Positions 1 to 7,254 of a stretch of DNA of 64,000 nt are shown one piece after another (position 1 is the stretch's first letter; every line of letters begins with the position of its first letter). Under the pieces are notes generated by a model. That model was not told the DNA's origin and did not search any database. It saw only the letters and a program-made list of their open reading frames with translations. The stretch lies in NCBI GenBank assembly GCA_964291475.2, contig OZ220058.1:1-64000 (forward strand), read 5' to 3'. The translations under genes and the position numbers were made by a program. Source of the DNA: DAOUKH01 sp964291475 (GTDB lineage: Bacteria; Chloroflexota; Dehalococcoidia; SHYB01).

Positions 1-660
1 CCCCTTCTTGTAGGTCCGAATCCGTTGCTCCAGGCGTTCGAGGGGCAGGAGGATCGTGAGGCCCAGCGCGCCCAAGCCCAGCTCGGCGGCGATGGGATAG
101 CTGTCGTCGTTGCTCGCCGCCATCCACATCGGCGGGTGCGGCTGCTGCACCGGCTTGGGTACCACGTTCCGCTCGGGAACCTCGAAATACTCGCCTTTGT
201 GCGAGAACCGCTCCTGCATCCACATCCGGGGGATGATCTCGAGCGCCTCGCGCCACATGCCGCGGGTCTGCCCGTACTCGATCAGGAACCCCTCTTGCTC
301 GAACCGGGTCGAGCGGCCCGTCCCAAACTCCACCCGGCCGTTGCTGATCAGGTCGAGTACGGCGACGCGCTCGGCGACGCGGACGGGGTGGTTGAACGGG
401 AACGGCAGCAGCACGACGCCGTGGCCCAAGCGGATATTCTTTGTCCGCTGCGACGCGGCCCCCAGGAAGACCTCAGGCGCGGAGCAGTGCGAGCGCTCCT
501 CCCGCATGTGGTGCTCCACCATCCACACCGTGTCGAAACCCAGCGCGTCGGCCCGCTCTATTTGGTCCAGCGAGTGCATGAACACCCGCTGCTCGCCGAC
601 GTACTGCGGCGTCGTCCAAGGCTTGGGAACCTGGAGCTCGTAGAGCAGATCGATCTTCAT
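1..660 (-). CDS. LLM-class flavin-dependent oxidoreductase (3' end missing)
   Basis: The first 220 codons of a luciferase-like FMN or F420 oxidoreductase run off the left edge of the window; the family is usually about 330-370 residues long. The start MKIDLLYELQVPKPW is followed by the family signatures MVEHHM (about residue 48), NIRLGHGVVLLPF and HPVRVAERVAVLDL with NGRVEFGTGR, all part of the TIM-barrel flavin site. The substrate cannot be read from the sequence; relatives oxidise or desulfonate organic molecules. It is one of four members of this family in the window, none adjacent to another, which fits a paralogue expansion. The ATG at 658-660 is the first residue of the conserved N-terminal strand. 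Confidence 0.9.
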   Translation of the reverse strand, partial: MKIDLLYELQVPKPWTTPQYVGEQRVFMHSLDQIERADALGFDTVWMVEHHMREERSHCSAPEVFLGAASQRTKNIRLGHGVVLLPFPFNHPVRVAERVAVLDLISNGRVEFGTGRSTRFEQEGFLIEYGQTRGMWREALEIIPRMWMQERFSHKGEYFEVPERNVVPKPVQQPHPPMWMAASNDDSYPIAAELGLGALGLTILLPLERLEQRIRTYKKG

Positions 661-757
661 GTGCGCGGTCCTCGCGGCCGGTTTGCGGCTCGGGGATGCG
701 GGCTCATTGTACGGGGGCGGCCTCGCCTTCGCGAGTGCGCCTTCCGCTGGGCGGCGC

Positions 758-1786
758 TCACAGCGCTTCGAAGACGGCGGCGGCGAGGCGGTGCGGGTCG
801 TGGCGGACCAAGTCGCCGCCCACGGCGGCGAGGGAACGGGGCAGGATCGCCTCCACTAGGGCGCGGCAGGCATCCTCATCGAAAAGGACTTGCGTCGACC
901 CTTCGCCGCGGTAGCGCTCCGCGACGGGCCCCGGCAGGGGCTGGTCGTTCACGATGACGCGGTCGAGCGACGCTCGTGGCCCCAGATACCGGCGGATCTC
1001 GCGGATGAAGTCGGAGGCCTTGAACCCGTCCGACTCCCCAGGCTTCGTCATAAGGTTGCAGACGTAGATGCGAACGCCCTGGGAGCGCGCCAGCGCCTCG
1101 GTGACGCCCTCGACCAGCAGGTTTGGGACGATGCTGGTGTAGAGGTCACCGGGGCCGATGACTATGGCGTCCGCCTCCTCGATGGCGGCCGCCGTCGGGG
1201 GATGCACCGCGGCGCTCGGTTCGAGATAGACGTGGTCGATTGGGGGGCCGTTCCCGCCGCCGCGCCGGTCGATGTTCGTCTCCCCCACAATCACCGACCC
1301 ATCGCGCAGCCGCGCGCAGAGGTCGGCATTGGCCAGCGTCACCGGCAGGACGCGGCCCTTGATGTTCAGCAGCCGGCCCATCTCGTCGATGGCCCGCTCA
1401 GCGCTTCCCGTGATCTCAGTCAGCGCCGTCAGGAAGAGATTGCCGAAGCTGTGGCCGTCGAGGCCGTTGCCCCGGTCGAAGCGGTAGTTGAAGAGACCGC
1501 GCAGCACCATCCCTGCATGGTCGTCGGGGCTGAGCGCGAGGAGGCACTGCCGCAGGTCGCCCGGCGGCAGGTGGCCGAATTCGTCGCGCAGGCGGCCCGA
1601 GCTGCCGCCGCTGTCCATCGTGGTGACGACGGCGGTGAGCCGGCAGTCGCGGTGCTTGAGGCCGGAGAGCAGGTTGAAGCTCCCCGTCCCGCCGCCGAGG
1701 GTGACGATCTTGGGGGGTGCGGTCCTGTCGGCGGCGGCCTTGGGCGCGCCCGATACGTCGGAAGAGGTCACGCGGGTCCCTGCCAT
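758..1786 (-). CDS. yvcK: YvcK/CofD-like family protein (gluconeogenesis factor type)
   Basis: This 342-residue protein has the glycine-rich nucleotide-binding start of the family, IVTLGGGTGSFNLLSGL near residue 30, followed by TTMDSGGSSGRLR and PPGDLRQCLLAL. YvcK proteins bind UDP-GlcNAc and affect cell-wall precursor supply and carbon metabolism in the cytoplasm; the related CofD enzymes transfer lactyl phosphate to F420 precursor. Here the typical YvcK motif order and the lack of cofactor-F420 genes nearby favour YvcK. The N-terminal 25 residues are not conserved and a later start is possible. It is the last gene of a minus-strand run after comB and crcB. The usual yvcJ (rapZ) and whiA partners are not in the window. 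Confidence 0.88.
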   Translation of the reverse strand: MAGTRVTSSDVSGAPKAAADRTAPPKIVTLGGGTGSFNLLSGLKHRDCRLTAVVTTMDSGGSSGRLRDEFGHLPPGDLRQCLLALSPDDHAGMVLRGLFNYRFDRGNGLDGHSFGNLFLTALTEITGSAERAIDEMGRLLNIKGRVLPVTLANADLCARLRDGSVIVGETNIDRRGGGNGPPIDHVYLEPSAAVHPPTAAAIEEADAIVIGPGDLYTSIVPNLLVEGVTEALARSQGVRIYVCNLMTKPGESDGFKASDFIREIRRYLGPRASLDRVIVNDQPLPGPVAERYRGEGSTQVLFDEDACRALVEAILPRSLAAVGGDLVRHDPHRLAAAVFEAL

Positions 1787-1834
1787 TGAGCCGAACGCGT
1801 CGGCGTCCGAGCCTCGGCATTATAGGCGACGCCC

Positions 1835-2209
1835 CTACAGCAACTTCGCCGCGCTCCAACCCGCCCACGCCGCCAGTATCCCCAGCAGCGGCTGAAGCAC
1901 GGCGTTGAGGAGCGCCGCCTGGGTCCGGCCGTCGCGGAAGAGGACGAGGGTGTCGTAGCCGAAGGCGGAGAAGGTGGTGAAGCCTCCCAGGAGGCCAATC
2001 GCGGCGAAGAGCCGGAGGTTCGTCCCGCCGCCCCGCTGTTCGATCAGCCCCAAAAGCAGTCCGATCAGAAGGCAGCCGATCATGTTCACCGCGAACGTCC
2101 CGTAGGGGAAGGCCGCCTCGCCGAGGCCGCGGTGTACCGCCTTGGAGAGGCCGTAGCGGGCGATCGACCCCAGGAAGCCGCCCGCGCCCACCAGCAGCAG
2201 CGCCGTCAC
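1835..2209 (-). CDS. crcB: CrcB/Fluc fluoride channel
   Basis: A 124-residue integral membrane protein with four hydrophobic segments. It carries the Fluc hallmarks: GGFLGSIARYGLS at the N-terminus, GTFAVNMIGCLLIG (the conserved Asn of the pore) and GGFTTFSAFGYD (the Phe box and central Na+ site). The family forms dual-topology dimers that export fluoride across the cytoplasmic membrane. Its ATG overlaps the end of comB by 4 nt, so the two are probably translated together. No fluoride riboswitch is seen, but the gene sits inside a transcript and not at its start. Only one crcB copy is visible. Confidence 0.93.
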   Translation of the reverse strand: MTALLLVGAGGFLGSIARYGLSKAVHRGLGEAAFPYGTFAVNMIGCLLIGLLLGLIEQRGGGTNLRLFAAIGLLGGFTTFSAFGYDTLVLFRDGRTQAALLNAVLQPLLGILAAWAGWSAAKLL

Positions 2210-2991
2210 ATCGCCCGTCCTTCGCAGATCGCGCCGCCATCGGCCAGCGGTACGGAGTCGAGGACGCCGACCTGGGCGCAGTAGCGCAGGTCGCTCCCCA
2301 GGCCCACGGTGATGAGGGCGCAGCCCGACGCCGACTCGGTAAGCGCGTCGAGCAACCGCCCCGTGTAGGGCAGATAGGCATGGCGCAGATTCTCGGCGGC
2401 GGGGCTAAGCTCGGCCCCGGCCTCGAGGAGGGCGTCGGCGTACATGCCGGCGCAGACGGTGTCGTCGAGCACCGGCGCCTCTTCCCTGCCCACCGGCGCG
2501 AGCAGGACGTCGTCACCCCAATCGAGGAGGCGCCCGACGACGGCGGGGAGGTTGACGAAGGCGCCCATCACGACGCGTCCGACCCGTTCGCCGGCGCGCA
2601 TGGCCCGCGTCCCGTTGGTGGTGGTCATTATCAGCGTCCGCCCTCCGACGGCCTCCGGGGTGTACGACTCCGGCGAGTTGCCAAGGTCGAAGCCTTCGAT
2701 CTTGAGGCCGCCCCGTTCGCCGCCGAGCAGGGGCCGCTCCCGCTCAAGCCGCCGGTGCAGCTCCCACGCCTCCTCAACGGTTGCAACAGGAATCAGCCGC
2801 CTGGCCCCCGCGCTGACTGCGTGTGCGATCGTCGAGGAGGCCCGCACCGCGTCGATGACCACAACCCGCCGGTGCTCCCCCTCCCTAAGCCTCTCTCCCC
2901 CTGGGAGAGCCACCTCAAACCTCTCTCCCCCTGGGAGAGACTGAGAGAGGGTCCCCAACTCCGCGGCGTGGGATACCGCATCGACGCGCAT
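2206..2991 (-). CDS. comB: 2-phosphosulfolactate phosphatase family protein (ComB) with an in-frame repeat insertion
   Basis: This 261-residue protein matches the ComB family from residue 42 on: RRVVVIDAVRASSTI, the FDLGNSP segment, and TTTNGTRAM with a conserved Asn-Gly. ComB removes phosphate from 2-phosphosulfolactate in sulfolactate/coenzyme M synthesis, but most bacterial homologues lie outside that pathway, so the substrate is uncertain. Family members normally have about 20 residues before VVVID; here there are 41. The extra segment (about residues 14-39) is encoded by DNA at 2879-2950 that is two copies of the palindromic repeat found between genes elsewhere in the window, kept in frame. 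A promoter at 3001-3029 would start transcription only a few bases before this ATG, which supports the start. Confidence 0.85.
   Translation of the reverse strand: MRVDAVSHAAELGTLSQSLPGGERFEVALPGGERLREGEHRRVVVIDAVRASSTIAHAVSAGARRLIPVATVEEAWELHRRLERERPLLGGERGGLKIEGFDLGNSPESYTPEAVGGRTLIMTTTNGTRAMRAGERVGRVVMGAFVNLPAVVGRLLDWGDDVLLAPVGREEAPVLDDTVCAGMYADALLEAGAELSPAAENLRHAYLPYTGRLLDALTESASGCALITVGLGSDLRYCAQVGVLDSVPLADGGAICEGRAM
2879..2950. repeat. Intergenic-type palindromic repeat inside comB
   Basis: Two short copies of the CTCTCCCCCTGGGAGAG hairpin, linked by CCACCTCAAAC and followed by ACTGAGAGAGGG, lie within the reading frame of comB. The same module occurs between genes near 4.8, 12.6, 35.5 and 47.8 kb. 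Because it is read without stops, it adds about 25 residues to the protein N-terminus. Confidence 0.85.
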
Positions 2992-3000
2992 AGCCGCTAC

Positions 3001-3029
3001 ACCGTAGTTGGCGCGCCACCGCCGGTCAA
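3001..3029 (-). promoter_or_regulatory. Putative promoter of comB-crcB-yvcK
   Basis: On the minus strand TTGACC (3024-3029) is followed after 17 bp by TACGGT (3001-3006). The expected start of transcription is about 3 bases before the comB ATG, giving an almost leaderless mRNA. The TTGACN and TANNNT form recurs before other genes of the window. Confidence 0.6.
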
Positions 3030-3037
3030 CGCCGTCG

Positions 3038-3067
3038 TTGCGGCGCGGCGGCGGCTGCGGCTAGACT
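3038..3067 (+). promoter_or_regulatory. Putative promoter of the DUF35-thiolase pair
   Basis: TTGCGG (3038-3043), 18 bp spacer, TAGACT (3062-3067), about 50 bp before the start codon at 3117. It is divergent from the comB promoter, so the two transcripts start back to back. Confidence 0.5.
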
Positions 3068-3116
3068 CTCCCCGGCGCCGCGGACCAGAGGGCGGCGCAC
3101 GCAACGAGGTCTCCCC

Positions 3117-3533
3117 ATGCCCGACCAAGCCGCCGCCTACGCCGGCCCGCTTCCCAAGCCGACGCCTGAGACGAAGCCCTTCTGGGACGGGGTGAACGAG
3201 GGCAGGCTCATGCTGCAGCGGTGCGCCTCCTGCGGGCCCTACTTCTACCCCCGGCCCTTCTGTCCGAGCTGCTTCTCGTGGGACGTGGAGTGGTTCGAGG
3301 CGAGCGGAAATGGCAAGGTCTACTCCTTCGTGATCAGTCACCGCAAGTTGCCTTACATGAACAACGAGCCCTACGTCATCGCCATCATCGAGCTTGACGA
3401 GGGGCCGCGCATGATGAGCAACCTCATCGGCGTCGAGCCCGACCCCGCCAAGATCGCCTGCGGCATGCCGGTGCAAGTCGAGTACGTCCAGGTCACCGAC
3501 GAGGTCACCCTGCCCAGGTTCCGGCCCGCCTAG
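3117..3533 (+). CDS. Zn-ribbon/OB-fold protein (DUF35), thiolase partner
   Basis: A 138-residue protein with the rubredoxin-like zinc ribbon CASC...CPSC (residues about 37-54) and then an OB-fold beginning at VEWFEASGNGKVYSFV. DUF35 proteins form complexes with thiolase-like enzymes; the best known are the ChsH2-Ltp2 retro-aldolases of steroid side-chain breakdown, where the OB-fold binds the acyl-CoA. The next gene, 24 bp downstream on the same strand, is a thiolase-like protein of exactly that class, so the two probably form one acyl-CoA-processing enzyme. The substrate is unknown. Confidence 0.9.
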   Translation: MPDQAAAYAGPLPKPTPETKPFWDGVNEGRLMLQRCASCGPYFYPRPFCPSCFSWDVEWFEASGNGKVYSFVISHRKLPYMNNEPYVIAIIELDEGPRMMSNLIGVEPDPAKIACGMPVQVEYVQVTDEVTLPRFRPA

Positions 3534-3557
3534 GACGCCGGAGGAAGAGAACCGGCC

Positions 3558-4715
3558 ATGCCCACCAAAGAGCTGCGCGGGAAAGTCGCCATCGTCGGCG
3601 CCTGCGAGACCGACAAGCTGGGGACGCTCCCCGGCCACTCCATGATCACGCTACACGCCGAGGGCATCCGCAACGCCCTCGACGACGCCGGGCTGCGGCT
3701 GAGCGACGTGGACGGCCTGCTCTGCCCGGGCATCCCGATGACGCAGCTTGGCGAATACCTGGGGATCACGCCGCGCCTCTACAACAACACCCAGATGGGC
3801 GGCTGCTCCTTCATCGCCATGGTCGAGCACGCCATGCTCGCGCTCGACGCAGGCATCATCAACGTTGCCGTCATCTCCCACGGCGAGAGCGGCCGGTCGC
3901 GGATCGGCGTCGCAGCGCCAGGCGGCGCGGCCAGCCTTCCAGGCGGCCAGTTCGAGGCCCCCTACGGCACGTTCGGCGCGCCGACCACGTTCTCCCTGCC
4001 CGCCACGCGCCACATGCACGAGTACGGCACCACGCTGGAGCAACTGGCGGAAGTGTCGGTCTCGACCCGGAAGTGGGCCCAGATGCACCCCAAGGCCGTC
4101 ATGAAGGACGACCTCACGGTCGAGGACGTTCTGAACTCGCGCATGGTGTGCTGGCCGTACACCCTGTTCATGTGCTGCCTGGTCACCGACGCGGGCGGCG
4201 CGCTCGTGCTGACCCGGGCCGACGAGGCCAAGGCGCTCCCCAAGCCGCCGGTCTACGTGCTCGGGACCGGGCACGCGACGGCGCACTACGGCATCTCGAA
4301 CATCCGCGATGCGACGACCTCGGACGCGGCGGTCATCTCGGGGCGCTCCGCCTTCGACATGTCGGGGCTGACCCACAAGGACATCGACGTCGCCGAGCTC
4401 TACGACGCCTTCGCCTTCACCCCGCTGGCCGCGCTGGAAGACCTCGGTTTCGTGGGCAAGGGGGAGAGCGGCCCCTTCGTCGAGAACGGGCGCACCGCCC
4501 CCGGCGGCGACTTCCCTATGAACACCAACGGCGGCGGTCTCTCCTACAGCCACTCCGGCATGTACGGCATGTACACCATGATCGAGCTGGTGCGGCAACT
4601 GCGGGGCGAGGCCGGCGAGCGTCAGGTCTCGGAGGCCAAGTTCGGCATCGCCCACGGCCCCGGCGGCATGTTCGCCGCCGCCGCCACCCTCATCGCCGGC
4701 GCGGAGGCGCCGTAG
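3558..4715 (+). CDS. SCP2-type thiolase / lipid-transfer-protein-like
   Basis: This 385-residue protein has the thiolase fold of the Ltp/SCP2 group: KVAIVGACETDKLG at the start, the region MGGCSFIAMVEHAMLAL around residue 79 in the active-site Cys position of true thiolases, DVAELYDAFAF near residue 277 and AHGPGGMFAAAATL at the end. Cys82 in MGGCS lies where the nucleophile is expected, but Ltp-type members often act as aldolases or condensing enzymes without thiolysis. The DUF35 gene just upstream supports a two-subunit complex. Start: an ATG with GGAGGAAGAG a few bases upstream. Confidence 0.88.
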   Translation: MPTKELRGKVAIVGACETDKLGTLPGHSMITLHAEGIRNALDDAGLRLSDVDGLLCPGIPMTQLGEYLGITPRLYNNTQMGGCSFIAMVEHAMLALDAGIINVAVISHGESGRSRIGVAAPGGAASLPGGQFEAPYGTFGAPTTFSLPATRHMHEYGTTLEQLAEVSVSTRKWAQMHPKAVMKDDLTVEDVLNSRMVCWPYTLFMCCLVTDAGGALVLTRADEAKALPKPPVYVLGTGHATAHYGISNIRDATTSDAAVISGRSAFDMSGLTHKDIDVAELYDAFAFTPLAALEDLGFVGKGESGPFVENGRTAPGGDFPMNTNGGGLSYSHSGMYGMYTMIELVRQLRGEAGERQVSEAKFGIAHGPGGMFAAAATLIAGAEAP

Positions 4716-4716
4716 G

Positions 4717-5215
4717 GGCGACCCTTGTGGTTGCCCGCTCCCTCCCCTGTAGGGGCGATTCGCGAATCGCCCGTTCTCCCTTCGGGCGGAGCCCACTTTA
4801 AACCTCTCCCCCTCTGGGGGAGACTGAGAGAGGGCCGGGGCGGGGCGCGATGGTCCCCTCCGGCCTCTTCTCCCCCGGGAGAAGACTGAGATGAGGGGCC
4901 CCCTCATCACCGCCAACCGCCATCGAAGCCCACCGTCCCAACCCGCGCCGCACCGCGCCCGTCCCAGTGCGGGGCATCACCCTAACCCTCCCCCGCTGGG
5001 GGAGCCACCTTAAGCCTCCCTCCCTCTGGGGGAGCACCTTAAACCTCTCCCCCTCTGGGGGAGACTGAGAGAGGGCCGGGGCGGGGCGCGATGGTCCCCT
5101 CCGGGAACCTCTTCTCCCCCCGGGAGAAGATTGAGATGAGGGGCCCCCTCACCACCGCCAACCGCCATCGAAACCCGCCATCCCTCCCCTGTAGGGGCCC
5201 GTCGCGCCCCCGGGC
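4717..5215. repeat. Block of mosaic palindromic repeats
   Basis: This roughly 500 bp gap has no credible gene. It contains the perfect palindrome GGGCGATTCGCGAATCGCCC (4753-4772), a GTAGGGGCGACCC / GGTTGCCC arm pair (from 4713), two copies of the module CTCTCCCCCTCTGGGGGAGA with ACTGAGAGAGGG (about 4803 and 5045), and two copies of CTTCTCCC..GGGAGAAG followed by TGAGATGAGGGGCCCC (about 4865 and 5110). The second pair repeats the first almost exactly, so the block contains a tandem duplication of about 240 bp. All pieces can form hairpins and may also end thiolase transcription. Confidence 0.85.
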
Positions 5216-5226
5216 AACAAGCCCCA

Positions 5227-5682
5227 CTACCGGTACACATCCTCGTTATAGCGGTATCCCTCCTGGAACTTCAGCGCTTCCTCGGCCGCCTTCTCGTCCT
5301 CATCTTCCCTGGCAGCGCGCTCTATGTCCTCCCAGGTCAACCCGCGTTTGACCGTCACCTTCTTCCCCGCGCGCCCATACTTCTCCGGTAGCTCCGCCTG
5401 GAGCTTGAAGCGGAGCAGCACCCCGTCACGTCCCGCCTCGATGCGCCGCAGTACCTCCGCGTCCAGACGCTCCCGGAAACGCATCGTCGCCTCCTCGAAC
5501 GCCGTGCGGAAGTCCCGCTCCGTACGTATCCATTGATTCACCGTCTCTACCGGAATCCCCGCTGCGTCCGCCCCAATAGTCAGACCCCCAGTCCGCCCGT
5601 ACGTTTCCAGAAAGACCCGCCTCCGTTCCGCCGCAGACCGCCTCGCCCTCGGCCTCCGGCGCCCGCGCCCCTTGCCGCTCAT
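5227..5682 (-). CDS. Terminase small subunit-like / HTH DNA-binding protein
   Basis: This 151-residue basic protein starts with SGKGRGRRRPRARRSAAERR, then a helix-turn-helix (about residues 22-50, GGLTIGADAAGIPVETVNQW) and a charged helical part that ends KFQEGYRYNEDVYR. The layout fits the phage terminase small subunit / phBC6A51-like family, which recognises DNA for packaging. No large terminase, portal or capsid gene is present, so it is an orphan. The start at 5682 was chosen because GGAGGGAGGG lies 5 bp upstream; a longer frame to 5820 has no such site and would overlap the promoter. Confidence 0.6.
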   Translation of the reverse strand: MSGKGRGRRRPRARRSAAERRRVFLETYGRTGGLTIGADAAGIPVETVNQWIRTERDFRTAFEEATMRFRERLDAEVLRRIEAGRDGVLLRFKLQAELPEKYGRAGKKVTVKRGLTWEDIERAAREDEDEKAAEEALKFQEGYRYNEDVYR

Positions 5683-5791
5683 AGCACCCTCCCTCCATGA
5701 CCTTAACGAAAAAGCCCGCTCACTTCGAGCGGACCCTCGCACCCGGCGCCCCAAAGGCCGCCCCAGATACGAACGCTTGTTTCTTAAGTTA

Positions 5792-5820
5792 ACCGTAAAC
5801 CCCTTGACAACCCTCGTCAA
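5792..5820 (-). promoter_or_regulatory. Putative promoter of the terminase-like gene
   Basis: On the minus strand TTGACG (5815-5820), 17 bp, TACGGT (5792-5797), giving a leader of about 100 nt. The inverted repeat CTTGAC..GTCAAG overlaps the -35 box and could be an operator. Confidence 0.55.
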
Positions 5821-5865
5821 GCATCATCGCCCCCGCCAGATCCGGCCGGCGCGGCGGGGCCCGGA

Positions 5866-6345
5866 GGGTCTTGCCTCTTCTCCCGGGGGAGACCTTTGCG
5901 TAACTCCTCGGCAAGCCGAAAGACGCGTGGCGCGGGGCGGTCTTTGCCCTCTCCCGCTGGACACCTTTTGCACAACGCGCGCCGCCGGCAGGGGACCGTC
6001 CATGTAGGGGCAACCCTTGTGGTTGCCCAGGGGTGCGGGCGGGGTCTTCCCCCTTCCTTTGCAAAACTCCCGCCGCTGGTTGGAAAACGGGTGGAGTGGG
6101 GTGGTCTTCCCTCTCCCCCTCTGGGGGAGATTTGAGAGAGGGCGCGCGCCGTCAGGCGCGTCGGAGGGGTAGGGCCGGGTGGTCTTTCCTCTTCTCCCCC
6201 CGGGAGAAGATTGAGATGAGGGGCCCCCTTACGACCGCCACGGGTGACCAATGGGCGCCTCCCTCGCGCCCCCAACGCCAGTCATGCAAAGGTCTCTGTG
6301 GGGAGAAGATTGAGATGAGGGCCCCCTCATCACCACCAACCGCAA
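5866..6345. repeat. Mosaic palindromic repeats
   Basis: No gene is seen here. The stretch joins pieces found at other loci: GGGGGAGACCTTTGCGTAAC (from about 5884), GTCCATGTAGGGGCAACC followed by TTGTGGTTGCCC and CAGGGGTGCGGGCGGGGTCTT (5998-6050), CTCTCCCCCTCTGGGGGAGA (about 6111), CTTCTCCCCCCGGGAGAAG with TGAGATGAGGGGCCCC (about 6188-6225) and a further partial copy at 6300-6326. The same modules in other orders occur at 47.6 and 54.4 kb. Confidence 0.8.
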
Positions 6346-6378
6346 CCGCATCCCGCCGTCCCCCGCGCCACACCGCCC

Positions 6379-6427
6379 TTGACAACCCCCAACCCTCTCC
6401 CCTACCATCATCAAAGAACATATGTTC
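6379..6427 (+). promoter_or_regulatory. Promoter with a LexA/SOS-type operator
   Basis: A consensus -35 TTGACA (6379-6384) is followed after 18 bp by TACCAT (6403-6408). Immediately downstream, over the expected transcription start, lies the perfect 12-bp palindrome GAACATATGTTC (6416-6427), which matches the Gram-positive-type SOS box GAAC-N4-GTTC. The same -10 hexamer TACCAT occurs in a well-placed promoter at 55952. LexA bound here would block the promoter. No protein gene follows; the transcript would be the structured region 6428-7115. Confidence 0.65.
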
Positions 6428-7115
6428 CCAGGCCCGCAAACCGCGGACGCGCGGAACGCGGGCCACCAAGATCACCCAAAGGAGGACCCGGCCCGACCGA
6501 CCACACACGCCCACTTCTCGGTGCGGCGCTATCAGTGGACACCGCCACCGTGGCGGAAGAGTCCATCCCGGCCCGTCCTCCCAACGGACCATAAGCCCGG
6601 AGGGTCGTCCCGCCTCCCGCCGGCCACGTGACGACGACCTGCCTCCGTAACCGCTACGGACGGCAAAGACCTCGCGCCGCCTCAACCGCGGCCCGGGGGA
6701 CCTATCCCCGTCTAGCCCACGGGGTGCGCGAACCGCCGGCCTCGCTTCACCCACCGTGGTGGACCGGACCGTCCGCTCCGTCATACCCGACGGCGCGCGC
6801 AACGACCGCCCCGCGTGGCCCGGCCCCCCAGGCGTACAAATCAAAGAACGCCGCACCGAGAAACAACAGCCTAGCCAAGGCGGCCTCCTCCCCAAGGAGC
6901 GAGGCGAAGGGCCACCAACCCGGCGAAGGTCGCCGGACTCCGCGGTCTTGCTGTGCACACGCGGCGCGAAAGCGCGAGGACGGTCAGCCGCGCCAACGGC
7001 CGGGCTCCCGCCCGTCCGCGGGCGCGATGCGTGGTGAGGCGCTGACGCAAGGAACGGAGACCGTGCGTTCCAAGCGCCGCCGAACGGACGCTAGGGCTAG
7101 CGGCTCCGCTTGCCC
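6428..7115 (+). ncRNA. Candidate large structured non-coding RNA
   Basis: About 690 nt with no credible protein (open frames are Arg/Pro-rich without domains) but with many strong inverted repeats. Perfect or near-perfect stems: 6431-6437 with 6458-6464 enclosing 6441-6445 with 6450-6454; 6481-6487 with 6575-6581 enclosing 6536-6540/6561-6565 and 6542-6547/6551-6556; 6603-6609 with 6633-6639; 6644-6649 with 6655-6660; 6778-6782 with 6789-6793; 6831-6835 with 6848-6852; 6883-6891 with 6896-6905; 6920-6926 with 6930-6936; a GAAA tetraloop on 6964-6967/6972-6975; 7001-7005 with 7010-7014; 7038-7043 with 7073-7078 enclosing 7051-7056/7066-7071; 7094-7103 with 7106-7115. It starts directly after a promoter with an SOS box. 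It does not show the cores of RNase P RNA, tmRNA or SRP RNA. High GC content makes chance stems easier, so the call needs a covariation test. Confidence 0.45.
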
Positions 7116-7127
7116 TCTATCGCCCCC

Positions 7128-7160
7128 AACCCTCCCTCCCTCTGGGAGGGACTGAGGGCG
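7128..7160. repeat. Palindromic repeat, possible terminator
   Basis: CCCTCCCTCCCTCTGGGAGGG followed by ACTGAGGG is a short copy of the intergenic hairpin module. It lies just after the structured region and could end that transcript, although no U-run follows. Confidence 0.5.
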
Positions 7161-7254
7161 GGCAGGAGTCAGGCTCTCCGCCCCTTTGTGGACTGACGCC
7201 GACGGCTTCCGTACACTCACAGGAACGAGACCCGCTCCCGAGGAGGCGTTCGCC

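Noticed and set aside
2206..3030. Fluoride riboswitch before crcB
   Set aside because: crcB overlaps comB inside the same transcript and no pseudoknot-type leader is visible upstream of comB.
5227..5820. Longer start for the terminase-like gene at 5820
   Set aside because: It would start inside the -35 box of the promoter and has no ribosome site; the ATG at 5682 has GGAGGGAGGG.
6428..7115. RNase P RNA, tmRNA, SRP RNA or a self-splicing intron
   Set aside because: I looked for the conserved RNase P core, a tRNA-like end with T-loop, the SRP GGAAGGAAGC tetraloop region and group I/II intron cores and saw none.
6152..7155. Open frames of 175 and 268 residues over the structured region
   Set aside because: Both are Arg/Pro/Gly-rich without any domain, lack a good ribosome site and run through the repeat modules.
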